DNA of 64,000 nucleotides from Mesorhizobium metallidurans STM 2683. Its GTDB lineage: Bacteria; Pseudomonadota; Alphaproteobacteria; Rhizobiales; Rhizobiaceae. Made by a program: the position numbers and the translations under genes. The stretch is from assembly GCF_000350085.1 (NCBI RefSeq), contig NZ_CAUM01000023.1:24097-88096 (forward strand). Reading direction: 5' to 3'. Shown here one piece after another: positions 9,695 through 18,007 of the stretch (position 1 is the first letter of the stretch; each line of letters starts with the position of its first letter). The notes under the pieces were generated by a model. The model was given only the letters and a program-made list of their open reading frames with translations. It did no database searches and was not told where the DNA came from.

Positions 9695-10710
9695 GACCAG
9701 CCTCCGTCGGCATAAACATCGGTGGTGAGGAGTTCGACAGGCGCCGACGGCGAGGCCTTGCAGGCCTCGGTGGCGGCATCGACCTTGCGCTTGCTCTCGG
9801 CGTCGATCGCCGCGACCTGCGCGTCGGAGATGCCGAATTCCCTGAGGCGTTCGCGGTAGATCTTGATCGGGTCGCGCTCGAGCCATTTCTCCAGCTCGCC
9901 CTCCGGACGATACTTGGCCGGGTCGGCGCGCGAATGGCCTGAATGCCGATAGGTCATGCATTCGATCAGCGAGGGGCCGTCGCCCTTGCGCGCCTTGGCA
10001 AAGGCGGCCTGCGCGGTGCGGTAGACGACGTCAGCATCATTGCCGTCGATGACGATCCGCTCCAGCCCGTAGGCCGAGGCCCTGTCGGCGGCCGGATGTT
10101 CGACGGCCGTCACGTCGGCGATCGGCGTGTATTCCATGTAGAGGTTGTTCTCGCAGATGAAGACGACCGGCAGCTTCCAGATGGCGGCGAAGTTCAGCGC
10201 CTCGTGGAAGGCGCCGATATTGGTCGTGCCGTCGCCGAAGAAGCAGACGGAGACATCCTTCTGGCCGAGATATTGCGCCCGCCAGGCCGATCCGCAGGCG
10301 ATCGGCAGATGCGCGCCGATGATGGCGTAGGAACCCATGACGCCGTGCTCGACGGAGGTGAGATGCATCGAGCCGCCCTTGCCACGCATCAGGCCGTTGT
10401 CACGCAGCATCAGTTCGCCAAGCACCTTCTCCATCGGCACGCCGCGGGCCAGCGTGTGCGCGTGGCCGCGATAGGTGCAGAAGGATTTGTCGCCCGGCTG
10501 CATCGCCACCGCGACGCCGGCCGCAATGCCTTCCTGGCCAAGCGAGAGATGGCTCGTGCCCTTGATCAGGTTCTGGAAAAAGAGATCGTTGGCTCTCTTT
10601 TCGCAGTCGCGGATCTCGACCTGGAGCCGATAGAGCTCGAGACGGATATCGGGACCGATATCGTCGTTTGGCAGGCCCGCGGCGCGGGACCCTTTCTGTT
10701 TCTCTCGCAT
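9682..10710 (-). CDS. 2-oxoacid/acetoin dehydrogenase E1 component, alpha subunit
   Basis: This 342-residue protein carries the thiamine-diphosphate motif GDGTTNIGAFHEALNFA... ending in ICENN, plus GKGGSMHLTSVEHGVMGSYAIIG, which resembles acetoin dehydrogenase AcoA and pyruvate dehydrogenase E1alpha. ATG 10710 (MREKQKG) is preferred to a longer reading because the family's N-terminus begins shortly afterwards. It is the first gene of a six-gene minus-strand operon. The upstream region holds two copies of a palindrome proposed here as an operator. The substrate (pyruvate, branched 2-oxoacid or an acyloin) cannot be decided from sequence alone. Confidence 0.93.
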   Translation of the reverse strand: MREKQKGSRAAGLPNDDIGPDIRLELYRLQVEIRDCEKRANDLFFQNLIKGTSHLSLGQEGIAAGVAVAMQPGDKSFCTYRGHAHTLARGVPMEKVLGELMLRDNGLMRGKGGSMHLTSVEHGVMGSYAIIGAHLPIACGSAWRAQYLGQKDVSVCFFGDGTTNIGAFHEALNFAAIWKLPVVFICENNLYMEYTPIADVTAVEHPAADRASAYGLERIVIDGNDADVVYRTAQAAFAKARKGDGPSLIECMTYRHSGHSRADPAKYRPEGELEKWLERDPIKIYRERLREFGISDAQVAAIDAESKRKVDAATEACKASPSAPVELLTTDVYADGGWSWRN

Positions 10711-10773
10711 GTTATGGTTCCACCCTAGATGCCAGACCATGCCAAAATCGTCCGGACCGGGCATGGGCCATTA

Positions 10774-10789
10774 TTCTCATATTGAACAA
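10774..10789 (+). promoter_or_regulatory. Candidate operator, copy 1 (TTCTCATATTGAACAA)
   Basis: This partly palindromic 16-mer lies 64 bases upstream of the E1alpha start. It shares TTCTCATwTTGA with the copy at 10853 and matches further copies upstream of the importer operon and the OYE gene. Binding by the adjacent fusion regulator is inference from position and recurrence. Confidence 0.5.
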
Positions 10790-10852
10790 TCTCTTCCTTA
10801 CCCTCGCCTCGATTGCATGCCCGTCTCCGGGCTTGCATTCAGCCCCAAAGGA

Positions 10853-10867
10853 TTCTCATTTTGAGAA
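10853..10867 (+). promoter_or_regulatory. Candidate operator, copy 2 (TTCTCATTTTGAGAA)
   Basis: This is a near-perfect inverted repeat, TTCTCA-TTT-TGAGAA, in the divergent region about 143 bases upstream of the E1alpha start. It is the best palindrome of the four copies and defines the consensus TTCTCATwTTGAGAA. Confidence 0.55.
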
Positions 10868-11188
10868 AATGTGCGTGGGCAATATCGGTCCGCGGTGCTA
10901 GCATCTGAACTGGGAGGAGCAGCGTCGGCCCGGCATCAACCGGGTGATCCGTCGCAACAATTGCTCCATGAGAACGATATTGGAACTGCCCGGCGCCGCG
11001 GAAAGCGCCTTGTCCGGCAAGGATTTCCCGGGCGTCAGGGCCATTGCCGGCGTGCCGGCATACCGGCGCATTGCGAAAGGAAGAAGAGCCGCGAAAAAGC
11101 GCTATGCGAATGCGGCGCAGAGATTGGGTTCATGCCGTTTGGCGATGCGCTCGCGCAAGCGCGTCGCTTTTGCCGATGGGAGGATCCG

Positions 11189-12940
11189 GTGTTAGGTTTG
11201 GTCGAAGAGCTGCACGAAGGGCCGGTAACCGATCGAATGACCGATTACGAGCTGCTTCGCATCATCAATTTCCTCGAGCGCATCCGCGCGCCCTATGATG
11301 AGAAGCTGAACGCGGCGATCCCCGATCCGGTGTGGAACATCGTCCTCTATCTCATGAAGAGCCATCTGCGCGGCGACACCGTCACCATGTCGTCGCTGGC
11401 GTCGGTTTCCCAGATCCCGTTTCCGAGCGCCATGCGGCGCATCCACAGGCTGATCGACGATGGCGATGTCGAACAGATGAGCCGCAGCGCGACGGGAAAG
11501 TCGTATTTCCTGGTTCCCAGCAGAAAGCTCAAATCCAATTTCGTCGCCTACGCCATCCGGGTGAAGGCGCTGCTTGCCGAAACCTTCGGGCTCGGCGGCG
11601 GCAGCGCCAATGCGGAGGAGTATTATTTCGGCGGCTCCTACCTTGCCGACCAGATCATCCCGCCGCTCAAGCTGATGGAAAACCGCCAGGCGCCGAGCCA
11701 GGACCTGCGCTTCCTGCTGCACGACGACAACTACTTCTCGTCGATGCGCAACATGTGGTCGGACTTCCGCAGCAAATTGTCCTCGCGGCGCAATTTCCGC
11801 CTGGTGGCGCTGCCGGAGCTGCACAAGGAGATCTTCAAGAACGCGCGCCGCCCGGCCAGCGAATACGATGTCATGGCCGTGAACATCCCGTGGCTGGGCG
11901 AGGTCGTCAAACACGGGCTGGTGCAGCCGCTGAACAGTTTCCTGGTCGACAGCGGCATCAATTCGCTCGACTTCCACCCCAACATCTGGGCGACCGGAAA
12001 CTGGGATACGGTGCAGTATGGCGTGCCGATCTACTGCACCATCGAGACGCTGGCGGTGCGCAAGGACCTGTTCGAGGGCCACGACCTGCACATGCCGACG
12101 AGCTTCGAGAAGGTGCTGGACGCGGCGCGCCAGCTTCACAACCCAAAGCGGGGCATGCACGGCATCGTCTGGAACGCAGCGCGCGGCATGCCGATCGCCC
12201 ATTCCTTCATGTTCTTCATGGGCGCCTGCGGCACCCCTGTCATCAACGTGCCGATGGCGCGCGTCGCCTTCGACTACAGCCACATGGCCGGCGAGATGTA
12301 CCGGCCGCGCGTGAACACCGAGCAAGGCATGAAGACGCTCGACTACATGCGCCGGCTGCTGGCCTTCTCGCCGCCCGACATACTGGTCATGGACTGGAAC
12401 CGGGCGCTCGACTGCTTCATGCTCGGCCAGTCGGCGATGATCTATTGCTGGACGATGCGGGCCTCGCGCTTCGAGTACGACATCCGTTCGGTGGTCAAGC
12501 GCAAGGTCGAATATCTGCCGCATCCGCATGGGCCTGGTGGAGCCGTGGTCGGTCCCGTCGGCGGCTTTTTGCTGACCATCCCCGCCGGCCTGCCGCCGGA
12601 GCGCACCAAGCTTGCCTTCGAGGCGATATCCTGGATGGCGTCGCCCGCCGCCATGAAGGAGCATGTCAAGAACGGCATACCGGTGGCGCCCCGCTTCAGC
12701 GTCACCGCCGATCCCGAGGCGGCCGCGACGACGCCGATCGTGCGCATGGTCGACAGGCTGGCCAAGCAGAACAAGCTGCATGGCTGGCACCGGCCGCCGA
12801 TCCCCGAATATACGCTCATCGAGAAGATCATCGGCGACGAGATCTTTGCCGCGCTCAACGGCGAGCTCACCGACCGCGAGGCACTCGAACGCTGCCAGAA
12901 CGGCATCGACAAGGTGATGCGGGCGGCGGGCCATTATTGA
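11189..12940 (+). CDS. Winged-helix regulator fused to a family-1 solute-binding domain (cytoplasmic)
   Basis: This is a 583-residue two-part protein. Residues 1 to about 125 resemble a MarR-like winged helix (DPVWNIVLYLMKSHL, then SSLASVSQIPFPSAMRRIHRLIDDG, then a GKSYFLV wing). From about residue 150 to the end it matches SBP_bac_1 proteins (YDVMAVNIPWLGEVV, YGVPIYCTIETLAVRKDLF, FMLGQSAMIYCW, AFEAISWMASPAAMKEH). There is no signal peptide or membrane segment, so it should stay in the cytoplasm. The GTG start at 11189 has a GGGAGG site 5 bases upstream. It lies between the divergent E1alpha operon and the importer operon. I infer a one-component regulator that senses a sugar-like ligand with a binding-protein fold. 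Confidence 0.8.
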   Translation: MLGLVEELHEGPVTDRMTDYELLRIINFLERIRAPYDEKLNAAIPDPVWNIVLYLMKSHLRGDTVTMSSLASVSQIPFPSAMRRIHRLIDDGDVEQMSRSATGKSYFLVPSRKLKSNFVAYAIRVKALLAETFGLGGGSANAEEYYFGGSYLADQIIPPLKLMENRQAPSQDLRFLLHDDNYFSSMRNMWSDFRSKLSSRRNFRLVALPELHKEIFKNARRPASEYDVMAVNIPWLGEVVKHGLVQPLNSFLVDSGINSLDFHPNIWATGNWDTVQYGVPIYCTIETLAVRKDLFEGHDLHMPTSFEKVLDAARQLHNPKRGMHGIVWNAARGMPIAHSFMFFMGACGTPVINVPMARVAFDYSHMAGEMYRPRVNTEQGMKTLDYMRRLLAFSPPDILVMDWNRALDCFMLGQSAMIYCWTMRASRFEYDIRSVVKRKVEYLPHPHGPGGAVVGPVGGFLLTIPAGLPPERTKLAFEAISWMASPAAMKEHVKNGIPVAPRFSVTADPEAAATTPIVRMVDRLAKQNKLHGWHRPPIPEYTLIEKIIGDEIFAALNGELTDREALERCQNGIDKVMRAAGHY

Positions 12941-12962
12941 GCGGCGGCGTCGAGACCGGGCG

Positions 12963-13006
12963 CTAAAGCGCGTCGCGTTTGAACGGATTCATGCGACGCG
13001 CTTTAG
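12963..13006. repeat. Hairpin with 14-bp perfect stem (CTAAAGCGCGTCGC)
   Basis: The arms at 12963-12976 and 12993-13006 are exact reverse complements around a 16-base loop. It lies just after the regulator's stop codon and is immediately followed by the dispersed repeat at 13021. It could slow or end transcription, although no clear T-run follows directly. Confidence 0.65.
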
Positions 13007-13020
13007 GTTCCTGTTTTTAT

Positions 13021-13065
13021 GCATGTCGTTATCGCAAAACCGCTGCGCACTTTTGCGCGACATAC
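13021..13065. repeat. Dispersed palindromic intergenic repeat, copy 1
   Basis: The element begins GCATGTCGTTATCGCAAAAC and ends TTTTGCGCGACATAC, with outer arms GCATGTCG/CGACATAC and inner arms CGCAAAA/TTTTGCG. Closely matching copies occur at 39554-39600 and 54489-54563. Such short palindromes are common between genes in Rhizobiales. Confidence 0.8.
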
Positions 13066-13084
13066 TTTAGGGGCTCCGGTCAAA

Positions 13085-13100
13085 GTCTCAAAATGATAAA
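13085..13100 (-). promoter_or_regulatory. Candidate operator, copy 3, upstream of the importer operon
   Basis: Read on the minus strand this is TTTATCATTTTGAGAC, sharing the 11-mer TCATTTTGAGA exactly with the copy at 10853. It lies about 180 bases before the binding-protein start at 13283. Confidence 0.45.
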
Positions 13101-13282
13101 TTTTGCGGTTTGATCCGAACATCAGAACTGCAACTCTCCTGCTAGACGCCAGGGAGGGCGTCTCCAGTCAAATCGACCGGACCAAGCAACAGGAACGCCC
13201 CGGAACCATGCGCCGGGCGCGACGGGGTCGGCTGCGCCGCAGCATGAGCCCCCGGCTGAAACGCAGGTGGAGGAACTTCTAA

Positions 13283-14437
13283 ATGAGCAACATCTCAAGA
13301 CGCTTTGCCATGCTTTTGGTGGGCGCTGCCGGTCTGGCCGCTTTGGCTGCCCCTGTCCTGGCGCAGGACGCGAAATTCTACAGCGGCGCCCCGCGGACCT
13401 ATCTCTACAATCCCGACACCGACGTCTGCTTCAAGGACACCTCGCAGTACAAGAAGGAAGGCCCCTACACGATCGGGTTTTCCAATGCCGGTCTCGGCGA
13501 TTCCTGGCGCGTCGTGATGCTGCATTCCATGGAGGCCTCCGCCGCCAAGCATAAGGACCAGATCAAGAAGCTGATCATCACCGATGCCGGCCATGACGAC
13601 GCCAAGCAGGTCGCCGACATCCAGGACCTGATTTCGCGCGGCGTTGATCTCCTGATCGTCAGCGCCAACACGCAGCAGGCGCTCGATCCGGCCGTGTCGC
13701 AGGCGATGGCGGCCGGCATCCCGGTGGTGATGGTCGACCGTCGCGTCGCTTCCGACAATTTCGTCACCTTCGTGACGGCGTCCGACGCCATGATGGGTCG
13801 CCTGTTCGCGCAGTGGATCGTCGAGAAGCTTGGCGGCAAGGGCAACGTCATCATGCTGGCGGGCCAGGCAGGCTCGAGCCCGTCCGAAAACCGAGAAAAG
13901 CCGGCGCGCGAGGTCTTTGCGCAGTATCCCGGCATCAAGGTGCTCGAAACCGTCTATTCCGACTGGTCGCCGGTCAAGGGCAAGCAGGTCATGCAGGCGA
14001 TGATCGCCAAGTACGGCAAGCAGATCAACGCGGTCTGGTCGGCACATGGCTTGCAGACCCCGGGTTCGATCGAGGCCTTCATCGAAGCCGGCTACAAGGA
14101 TGGCGAAATCCCGCCGCACACCACGGCTGATGTCAACGGGCCACTGCAGATGGCGATCGAGCACAAAGTGCCGATGCTCGAAGTCGGCTATCCGCCGGCG
14201 ATGGGCGGCATCTCGGTCGATGTCGCGTTGCAAGTGCTGGCCGGCGCGCCGGTGCCTTGCATCTACACGATCAACTCGCAGATCGCCGTCTCGGAAGGCG
14301 ACAACACGCCGTCGATCGAAACGCCGCTGCGGCTGACCGACCTGGTGGTGCCGAAGGGTGCGCCGGACATGCTGATCACCGGCGGCATGGGACCGGACTA
14401 TGATCCCAAGACCTTCAAGGTCGACTACCCGCAATAG
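13283..14437 (+). CDS. Sugar ABC transporter substrate-binding protein, RbsB-type
   Basis: This 384-residue periplasmic binding protein has a clear signal peptide (basic SRR start, hydrophobic core, cleavage after VLA near residue 27). A Peripla_BP_4-type body follows: GPYTIGFSNAGLGDSWRVVM, then AKQVADIQDLISRGVDLLIVSAN, then GIPVVMVDRRV. The ribosome binding site GGAGG lies 10 bases upstream of the ATG. It is the first gene of a long plus-strand operon and should set the substrate specificity, probably a sugar, polyol or related small molecule. A hairpin follows its stop codon. Confidence 0.93.
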   Translation: MSNISRRFAMLLVGAAGLAALAAPVLAQDAKFYSGAPRTYLYNPDTDVCFKDTSQYKKEGPYTIGFSNAGLGDSWRVVMLHSMEASAAKHKDQIKKLIITDAGHDDAKQVADIQDLISRGVDLLIVSANTQQALDPAVSQAMAAGIPVVMVDRRVASDNFVTFVTASDAMMGRLFAQWIVEKLGGKGNVIMLAGQAGSSPSENREKPAREVFAQYPGIKVLETVYSDWSPVKGKQVMQAMIAKYGKQINAVWSAHGLQTPGSIEAFIEAGYKDGEIPPHTTADVNGPLQMAIEHKVPMLEVGYPPAMGGISVDVALQVLAGAPVPCIYTINSQIAVSEGDNTPSIETPLRLTDLVVPKGAPDMLITGGMGPDYDPKTFKVDYPQ

Positions 14438-14451
14438 TCTTCGATTTCGCC

Positions 14452-14487
14452 AGGGTGACCCGGGGGCAAGAGCCCTGGGTCATCCCG
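14452..14487 (+). terminator. Hairpin between binding-protein and ATPase genes
   Basis: The arms AGGGTGACCCGGGG and CCCTGGGTCATCCC are nearly complementary around a short loop. No T-run follows, so it is more likely a processing or partial-termination element that keeps binding-protein mRNA more abundant than that of the ATPase and permeases, as known for other importers. Confidence 0.5.
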
Positions 14488-14504
14488 CAAATTGGACAGA
14501 GCGA

Positions 14505-16025
14505 ATGTTGAATCTTTCGGGCATTTCAAAGAGCTTCATCGGCGTGCAGGCGCTGTCGGGCATCAATCTCGACGTGCGCGCGGGCGAGATCCATGCGCTC
14601 GTCGGCGAAAACGGCGCCGGCAAATCGACCACGATCAAGATCGTGGCCGGCGTCTACAAGCCCGATGCCGGCCAGATGGAGTTCGAGGGCAAGCCCGTAC
14701 AGTGGGCGAGGCCCGCCGACGCCAAGAACGCCGGCATCCATGTCATCTATCAGGAATTCGTGCTGTTTCCGCACCTGACGGTGGCCGAGAACATCTATCT
14801 CGGCCATGAGCGGCGCAACCGCTTCGGCTTTGTCGACCACGCGCGCACGCGCCAGGACGCATCCGACCTTTTGCGCAGGCTCGGCGTCGATATCGATCCG
14901 CAAATCCTGGTTTCGGAGCTGACGGTGGCCGACCAGCAGATGGTCGAAATCTCCAAGGCGCTGGTCCACAAGGTCAAGCTGCTGATCCTCGACGAGCCGA
15001 CAGCCGTCATCTCCGGCCGGGAAGCCGATCTCCTGTTTGCCAGGCTGGCAGCGCTCAAGGCAGAGGGCGTCGCCATCCTCTATGTGTCGCACCGGCTCGA
15101 AGAGATCTTCCAGATCGCCGACCGCGTCACCGTCTTCAAGGACGGCGCCCATGTCGCGACCAAGGACATCGGCGACGTCACCCGCGACAGGCTGATCTCG
15201 ATGATGGTCGGGCGCGACCTGAAGGACATCTTCCCGCCGAAGAAGCCGAAAGGCGAACCGGGCAAGGTGGTGCTGAAGGCGGAGAACGTCTCCGTCGAGG
15301 GCCGCGTCAGAAATGCCGGCATCGAAGTCCGCGCCGGCGAGATCACGGCGCTGGCCGGCCTGGTCGGCGCCGGCCGGACGGAACTGGCGATGGGCATATT
15401 CGGCGGCCTGCCGATGTCGTCCGGCAACGTATGGATCGACGGCGAGAAGGTCGACACCATCACGCCGGCAACGGCGATCAGCAAGGGCGTCGGTTTCGTC
15501 ACCGAGGACCGCAAGGGACAGGGGCTGGCGATGTTCCTCGATGTCGCCGCCAACATCAGCGCCGCCAACCTTTCGGCGGTGACCCGCAACGGCCTGATCG
15601 ACCGGCGGCTGGAGAACGAGATCGCCCGCAAGGAAATCGACAATTACCGGGTCGTCTGCCGCGGTCCGGCGACCAGCGTGGCGACGATGTCGGGCGGCAA
15701 CCAGCAGAAGGTGATCGTGGCGCGCTGGGCGCGCACCAGCCGCAAGGTGCTGATCCTGGACGAACCGACCCGCGGCGTCGATGTCGGCGCCAAGACCGAG
15801 ATCTACCGCATCATGCGGGGCCTCGCCGGGGAGGGCATTGCGATCCTGATGATCAGTTCCGAACTGCCCGAAGTGGTCGGCATGTCGGACCGCGTCATCG
15901 TCATGCGCGAGGGCGCGATCAGCGGCGAGCTGACCGGAGCCAATATCAGCGAGGAAGCGATCATGAGCCTTGCGACCCAGCATCCGACCGGCAAGGTCCC
16001 AATAGACAAGGTCTTTGCCCAATGA
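14505..16025 (+). CDS. Sugar ABC transporter ATP-binding protein, RbsA-type
   Basis: This 506-residue protein has two fused nucleotide-binding domains. The first has GENGAGKST and LILDEPTAVISG. The second has a relaxed Walker A (GLVGAGRTE), the LSGGNQQK-type signature (MSGGNQQKVIVARW) and an intact Walker B (VLILDEPTRGVDVGAK). This is the usual RbsA pattern, unlike the altered second site of the ATPase at the window's start. ATG 14505 is chosen because the preceding in-frame residues cross the hairpin and have no family match. Its stop overlaps the next permease start (ATGA). Confidence 0.95.
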   Translation: MLNLSGISKSFIGVQALSGINLDVRAGEIHALVGENGAGKSTTIKIVAGVYKPDAGQMEFEGKPVQWARPADAKNAGIHVIYQEFVLFPHLTVAENIYLGHERRNRFGFVDHARTRQDASDLLRRLGVDIDPQILVSELTVADQQMVEISKALVHKVKLLILDEPTAVISGREADLLFARLAALKAEGVAILYVSHRLEEIFQIADRVTVFKDGAHVATKDIGDVTRDRLISMMVGRDLKDIFPPKKPKGEPGKVVLKAENVSVEGRVRNAGIEVRAGEITALAGLVGAGRTELAMGIFGGLPMSSGNVWIDGEKVDTITPATAISKGVGFVTEDRKGQGLAMFLDVAANISAANLSAVTRNGLIDRRLENEIARKEIDNYRVVCRGPATSVATMSGGNQQKVIVARWARTSRKVLILDEPTRGVDVGAKTEIYRIMRGLAGEGIAILMISSELPEVVGMSDRVIVMREGAISGELTGANISEEAIMSLATQHPTGKVPIDKVFAQ

Positions 16026-16984
16026 CCGCGCTGGCTCCCATCAGACTGTCATCGAGGGTGCGCAAGAACCAGGGCGTCCTGGTCGTCGCCGTACTTCTGG
16101 TCATCCTGCTGATCTTCGGCGCCTTCATTTCCGACCGGTTCCGGACCACCTCCAACATCCTCAACATTTTCGAACAGTCGACGGGCCTTGCCCTGGTCAG
16201 CCTCGGCCAGACCCTGGCGATCCTCACCGGCGGCATCGATCTTTCCGTCGGCTCGATGATCAGCCTGCTGTCGACCCTGACCTCCGGCCTGATCGCCGGG
16301 AAAGTATCAATGGTGCCGCCGGTGGCTATCGGCATTCTCCTGCTCGGCCTGCTGATCGGCATCTGCAACGGCCTGCTCATCATCTGGCTGCGCGTCCACC
16401 CGCTGATCGTCACGCTGGGTATGAGCGCGGTGCTGCAGGGCATCGTCCTGCTCTATTCGCTGGGGCCGGCGGGCTCTGTGCCGCCAAGTTTCAACTTCCT
16501 CGCCTATGGTAAAGTGCTCGGCCTGCCGATCGGCGCCGTCTTCATCCTCGTGCTCTTCCTGCTGGTGGCGCTGTTCCTGCGCTATGCCAGGCTCGGCCGC
16601 TACATCTATGCTGTCGGCGACGACGAGGTCGGCGCGCGGCTGATGGGCCTGCCCAGGGCGCGGGTGATGCTGACGGTCTACGGGTTTTCCGGCTTCTGCT
16701 GCGGGCTGGCCGCCATCTACCTGACCAGCCGGTTCAGCGTCGGACAGCCCTATACCGGGCTCAACTACACGCTCGCCTCGATCACGCCGGTGGTCGTCGG
16801 CGGGACGCTGCTCAGCGGCGGCAAGGGCGGCGTCTTCGGCACGCTGCTCGGCGTCTATCTCATCTCGCTCCTGAACAACGTCCTCAACTTCATGGACGTG
16901 TCGATGCACTACCAGCTCATCGCCCAGGGCCTGATCGTGATCGCGGCGGTGTCGGTCTATGTCGAGAAGAAGAAGAGGGTCTGA
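16022..16984 (+). CDS. Sugar ABC transporter permease, RbsC-type (first)
   Basis: This is a 320-residue inner-membrane permease with about eight to ten hydrophobic segments and the family's conserved region (SITPVVVGGTLLSGGKGGVFGTLLGV). The ATG overlaps the ATPase stop by four bases and its own stop overlaps the next start (TGATG), so expression is coupled. A second, different permease follows; the two probably form a heterodimeric channel. Confidence 0.94.
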   Translation: MTALAPIRLSSRVRKNQGVLVVAVLLVILLIFGAFISDRFRTTSNILNIFEQSTGLALVSLGQTLAILTGGIDLSVGSMISLLSTLTSGLIAGKVSMVPPVAIGILLLGLLIGICNGLLIIWLRVHPLIVTLGMSAVLQGIVLLYSLGPAGSVPPSFNFLAYGKVLGLPIGAVFILVLFLLVALFLRYARLGRYIYAVGDDEVGARLMGLPRARVMLTVYGFSGFCCGLAAIYLTSRFSVGQPYTGLNYTLASITPVVVGGTLLSGGKGGVFGTLLGVYLISLLNNVLNFMDVSMHYQLIAQGLIVIAAVSVYVEKKKRV

Positions 16985-17952
16985 TGGTCGATGTCTCTCA
17001 AGCACGCGGCGCGGAGGGTCCGGCGATCTCGATGAAAAGCCGGCTGTCTTCCTATGCGCTGCCGATCTTCCTGATCGCCCTGATCGCCGTTTCGGGCATC
17101 GTCTCGCCGGCCTTCCTGTCGACCAGCAACATCTCCAATATGCTGCTGCAGGTCGCCCCGCTCGGCATCGTCGTCATCGGCCAGGCTTTCGTTATCATCC
17201 TGCGCGGCCTCGACCTTTCGGTGTCGTCGGTGATGGCCACCGCCGCGGTCATTGCGACCGGATTCTCCGGCCAGAACTCCGACGTGCTTTCGATCCTCTT
17301 GATCGCGGTCGGCATCGGCATCGCCACCGGCCTCGTCAATGGCTGGCTGGTGACCAAGCGCAGCGTTTCGCCGTTTCTCGCCACGCTGGCCACGATGATC
17401 GTGCTGCAGGGTTTTCGGTTTGCCTATACGCAAGGCGCGCCGTCCGGCAACGTGCCGCCGCTGTTTCGCCTGATCGGCTCGTCGACCTGGCATGGCGTGC
17501 CCTACAACATGATGCTGCTCGTCGTGCTGGCGGTCGTCTTCGGCGTTGTACTGGCCAAGTCGCGCTTCGGCCGCGAGGTCTACATCACCGGCGGCAATCC
17601 GACGACGGCGCGCCTGCTCGGCATCAATGCCGACCGCGTCACCATCATCGGCTATGTCATTTCCGGTGCGCTCGCGGCGATCGCCGGCCTGGTGCTGAGC
17701 GGCTATGTCGGCATCGTCGACAATTGGGTCGGCCGTGGCTTCGAGCTGGATTCGATCGTCGCTGCGGTGATGGGCGGCATATCGCTGTCGGGCGGCCAGG
17801 GCGGCATCCTTGGCGGGCTGTTCGGCGCCGCCATCCTGGTCGTCGTCTTCAACGCCGTGCTGCTGTTCGGGCTGCCGGTGCAGTTGCAGATCATCATCAA
17901 GGGCATGGTCATCGTTTTGGCCGCCGCCTTCTACGTGCGGCGGCGCATCTAG
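16984..17952 (+). CDS. Sugar ABC transporter permease, RbsC-type (second)
   Basis: This 322-residue permease has the same topology as its neighbour and carries VMGGISLSGGQGGILGGLFGA near the C-terminus. It starts at the last base of the previous stop codon. Pairing of two RbsC-type permeases with one ATPase is known in other importers. The transporter part of the operon ends here and the catabolic genes begin 55 bases later. Confidence 0.94.
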   Translation: MVDVSQARGAEGPAISMKSRLSSYALPIFLIALIAVSGIVSPAFLSTSNISNMLLQVAPLGIVVIGQAFVIILRGLDLSVSSVMATAAVIATGFSGQNSDVLSILLIAVGIGIATGLVNGWLVTKRSVSPFLATLATMIVLQGFRFAYTQGAPSGNVPPLFRLIGSSTWHGVPYNMMLLVVLAVVFGVVLAKSRFGREVYITGGNPTTARLLGINADRVTIIGYVISGALAAIAGLVLSGYVGIVDNWVGRGFELDSIVAAVMGGISLSGGQGGILGGLFGAAILVVVFNAVLLFGLPVQLQIIIKGMVIVLAAAFYVRRRI

Positions 17953-18007
17953 CAGCCGCCCGCGCAGTCGTCGGACGGCTCGCACACATCGTTCAGGAGG
18001 AACCAAA

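Larger units (their letters stand above)
10711..11188. other. Divergent intergenic regulatory region (478 bp)
   Basis: This region separates the E1alpha operon (minus) from the winged-helix/solute-binding fusion gene (plus). It contains two related palindromes (10774-10789 and 10853-10867), described separately. In-frame codons upstream of 11189 read as an Arg/Cys-rich stretch with no domain, so I treat 10871-11188 as leader rather than coding. No other gene was seen. Confidence 0.6.
12941..13282. other. Intergenic region with two repeat hairpins and an operator-like site (342 bp)
   Basis: This stretch lies between the fusion regulator and the importer operon. It holds a perfect 14-bp-stem hairpin (12963-13006), a dispersed palindromic repeat (13021-13065) and an operator-like site (13085-13100). 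The importer's ribosome binding site (GTGGAGGAAC) is at its end. No gene was seen. Confidence 0.7.

Noticed and set aside
10871..11188. N-terminal extension of the fusion regulator by about 106 residues
   Set aside because: The extension is Arg/Cys-rich with no domain match, while GTG 11189 has an excellent GGGAGG site and begins just before the winged helix.
13021..13065. Possible small RNA gene
   Set aside because: The same palindrome recurs at 39554 and 54489 in unrelated intergenic places, which marks it as a dispersed repeat. No promoter or terminator frames it.
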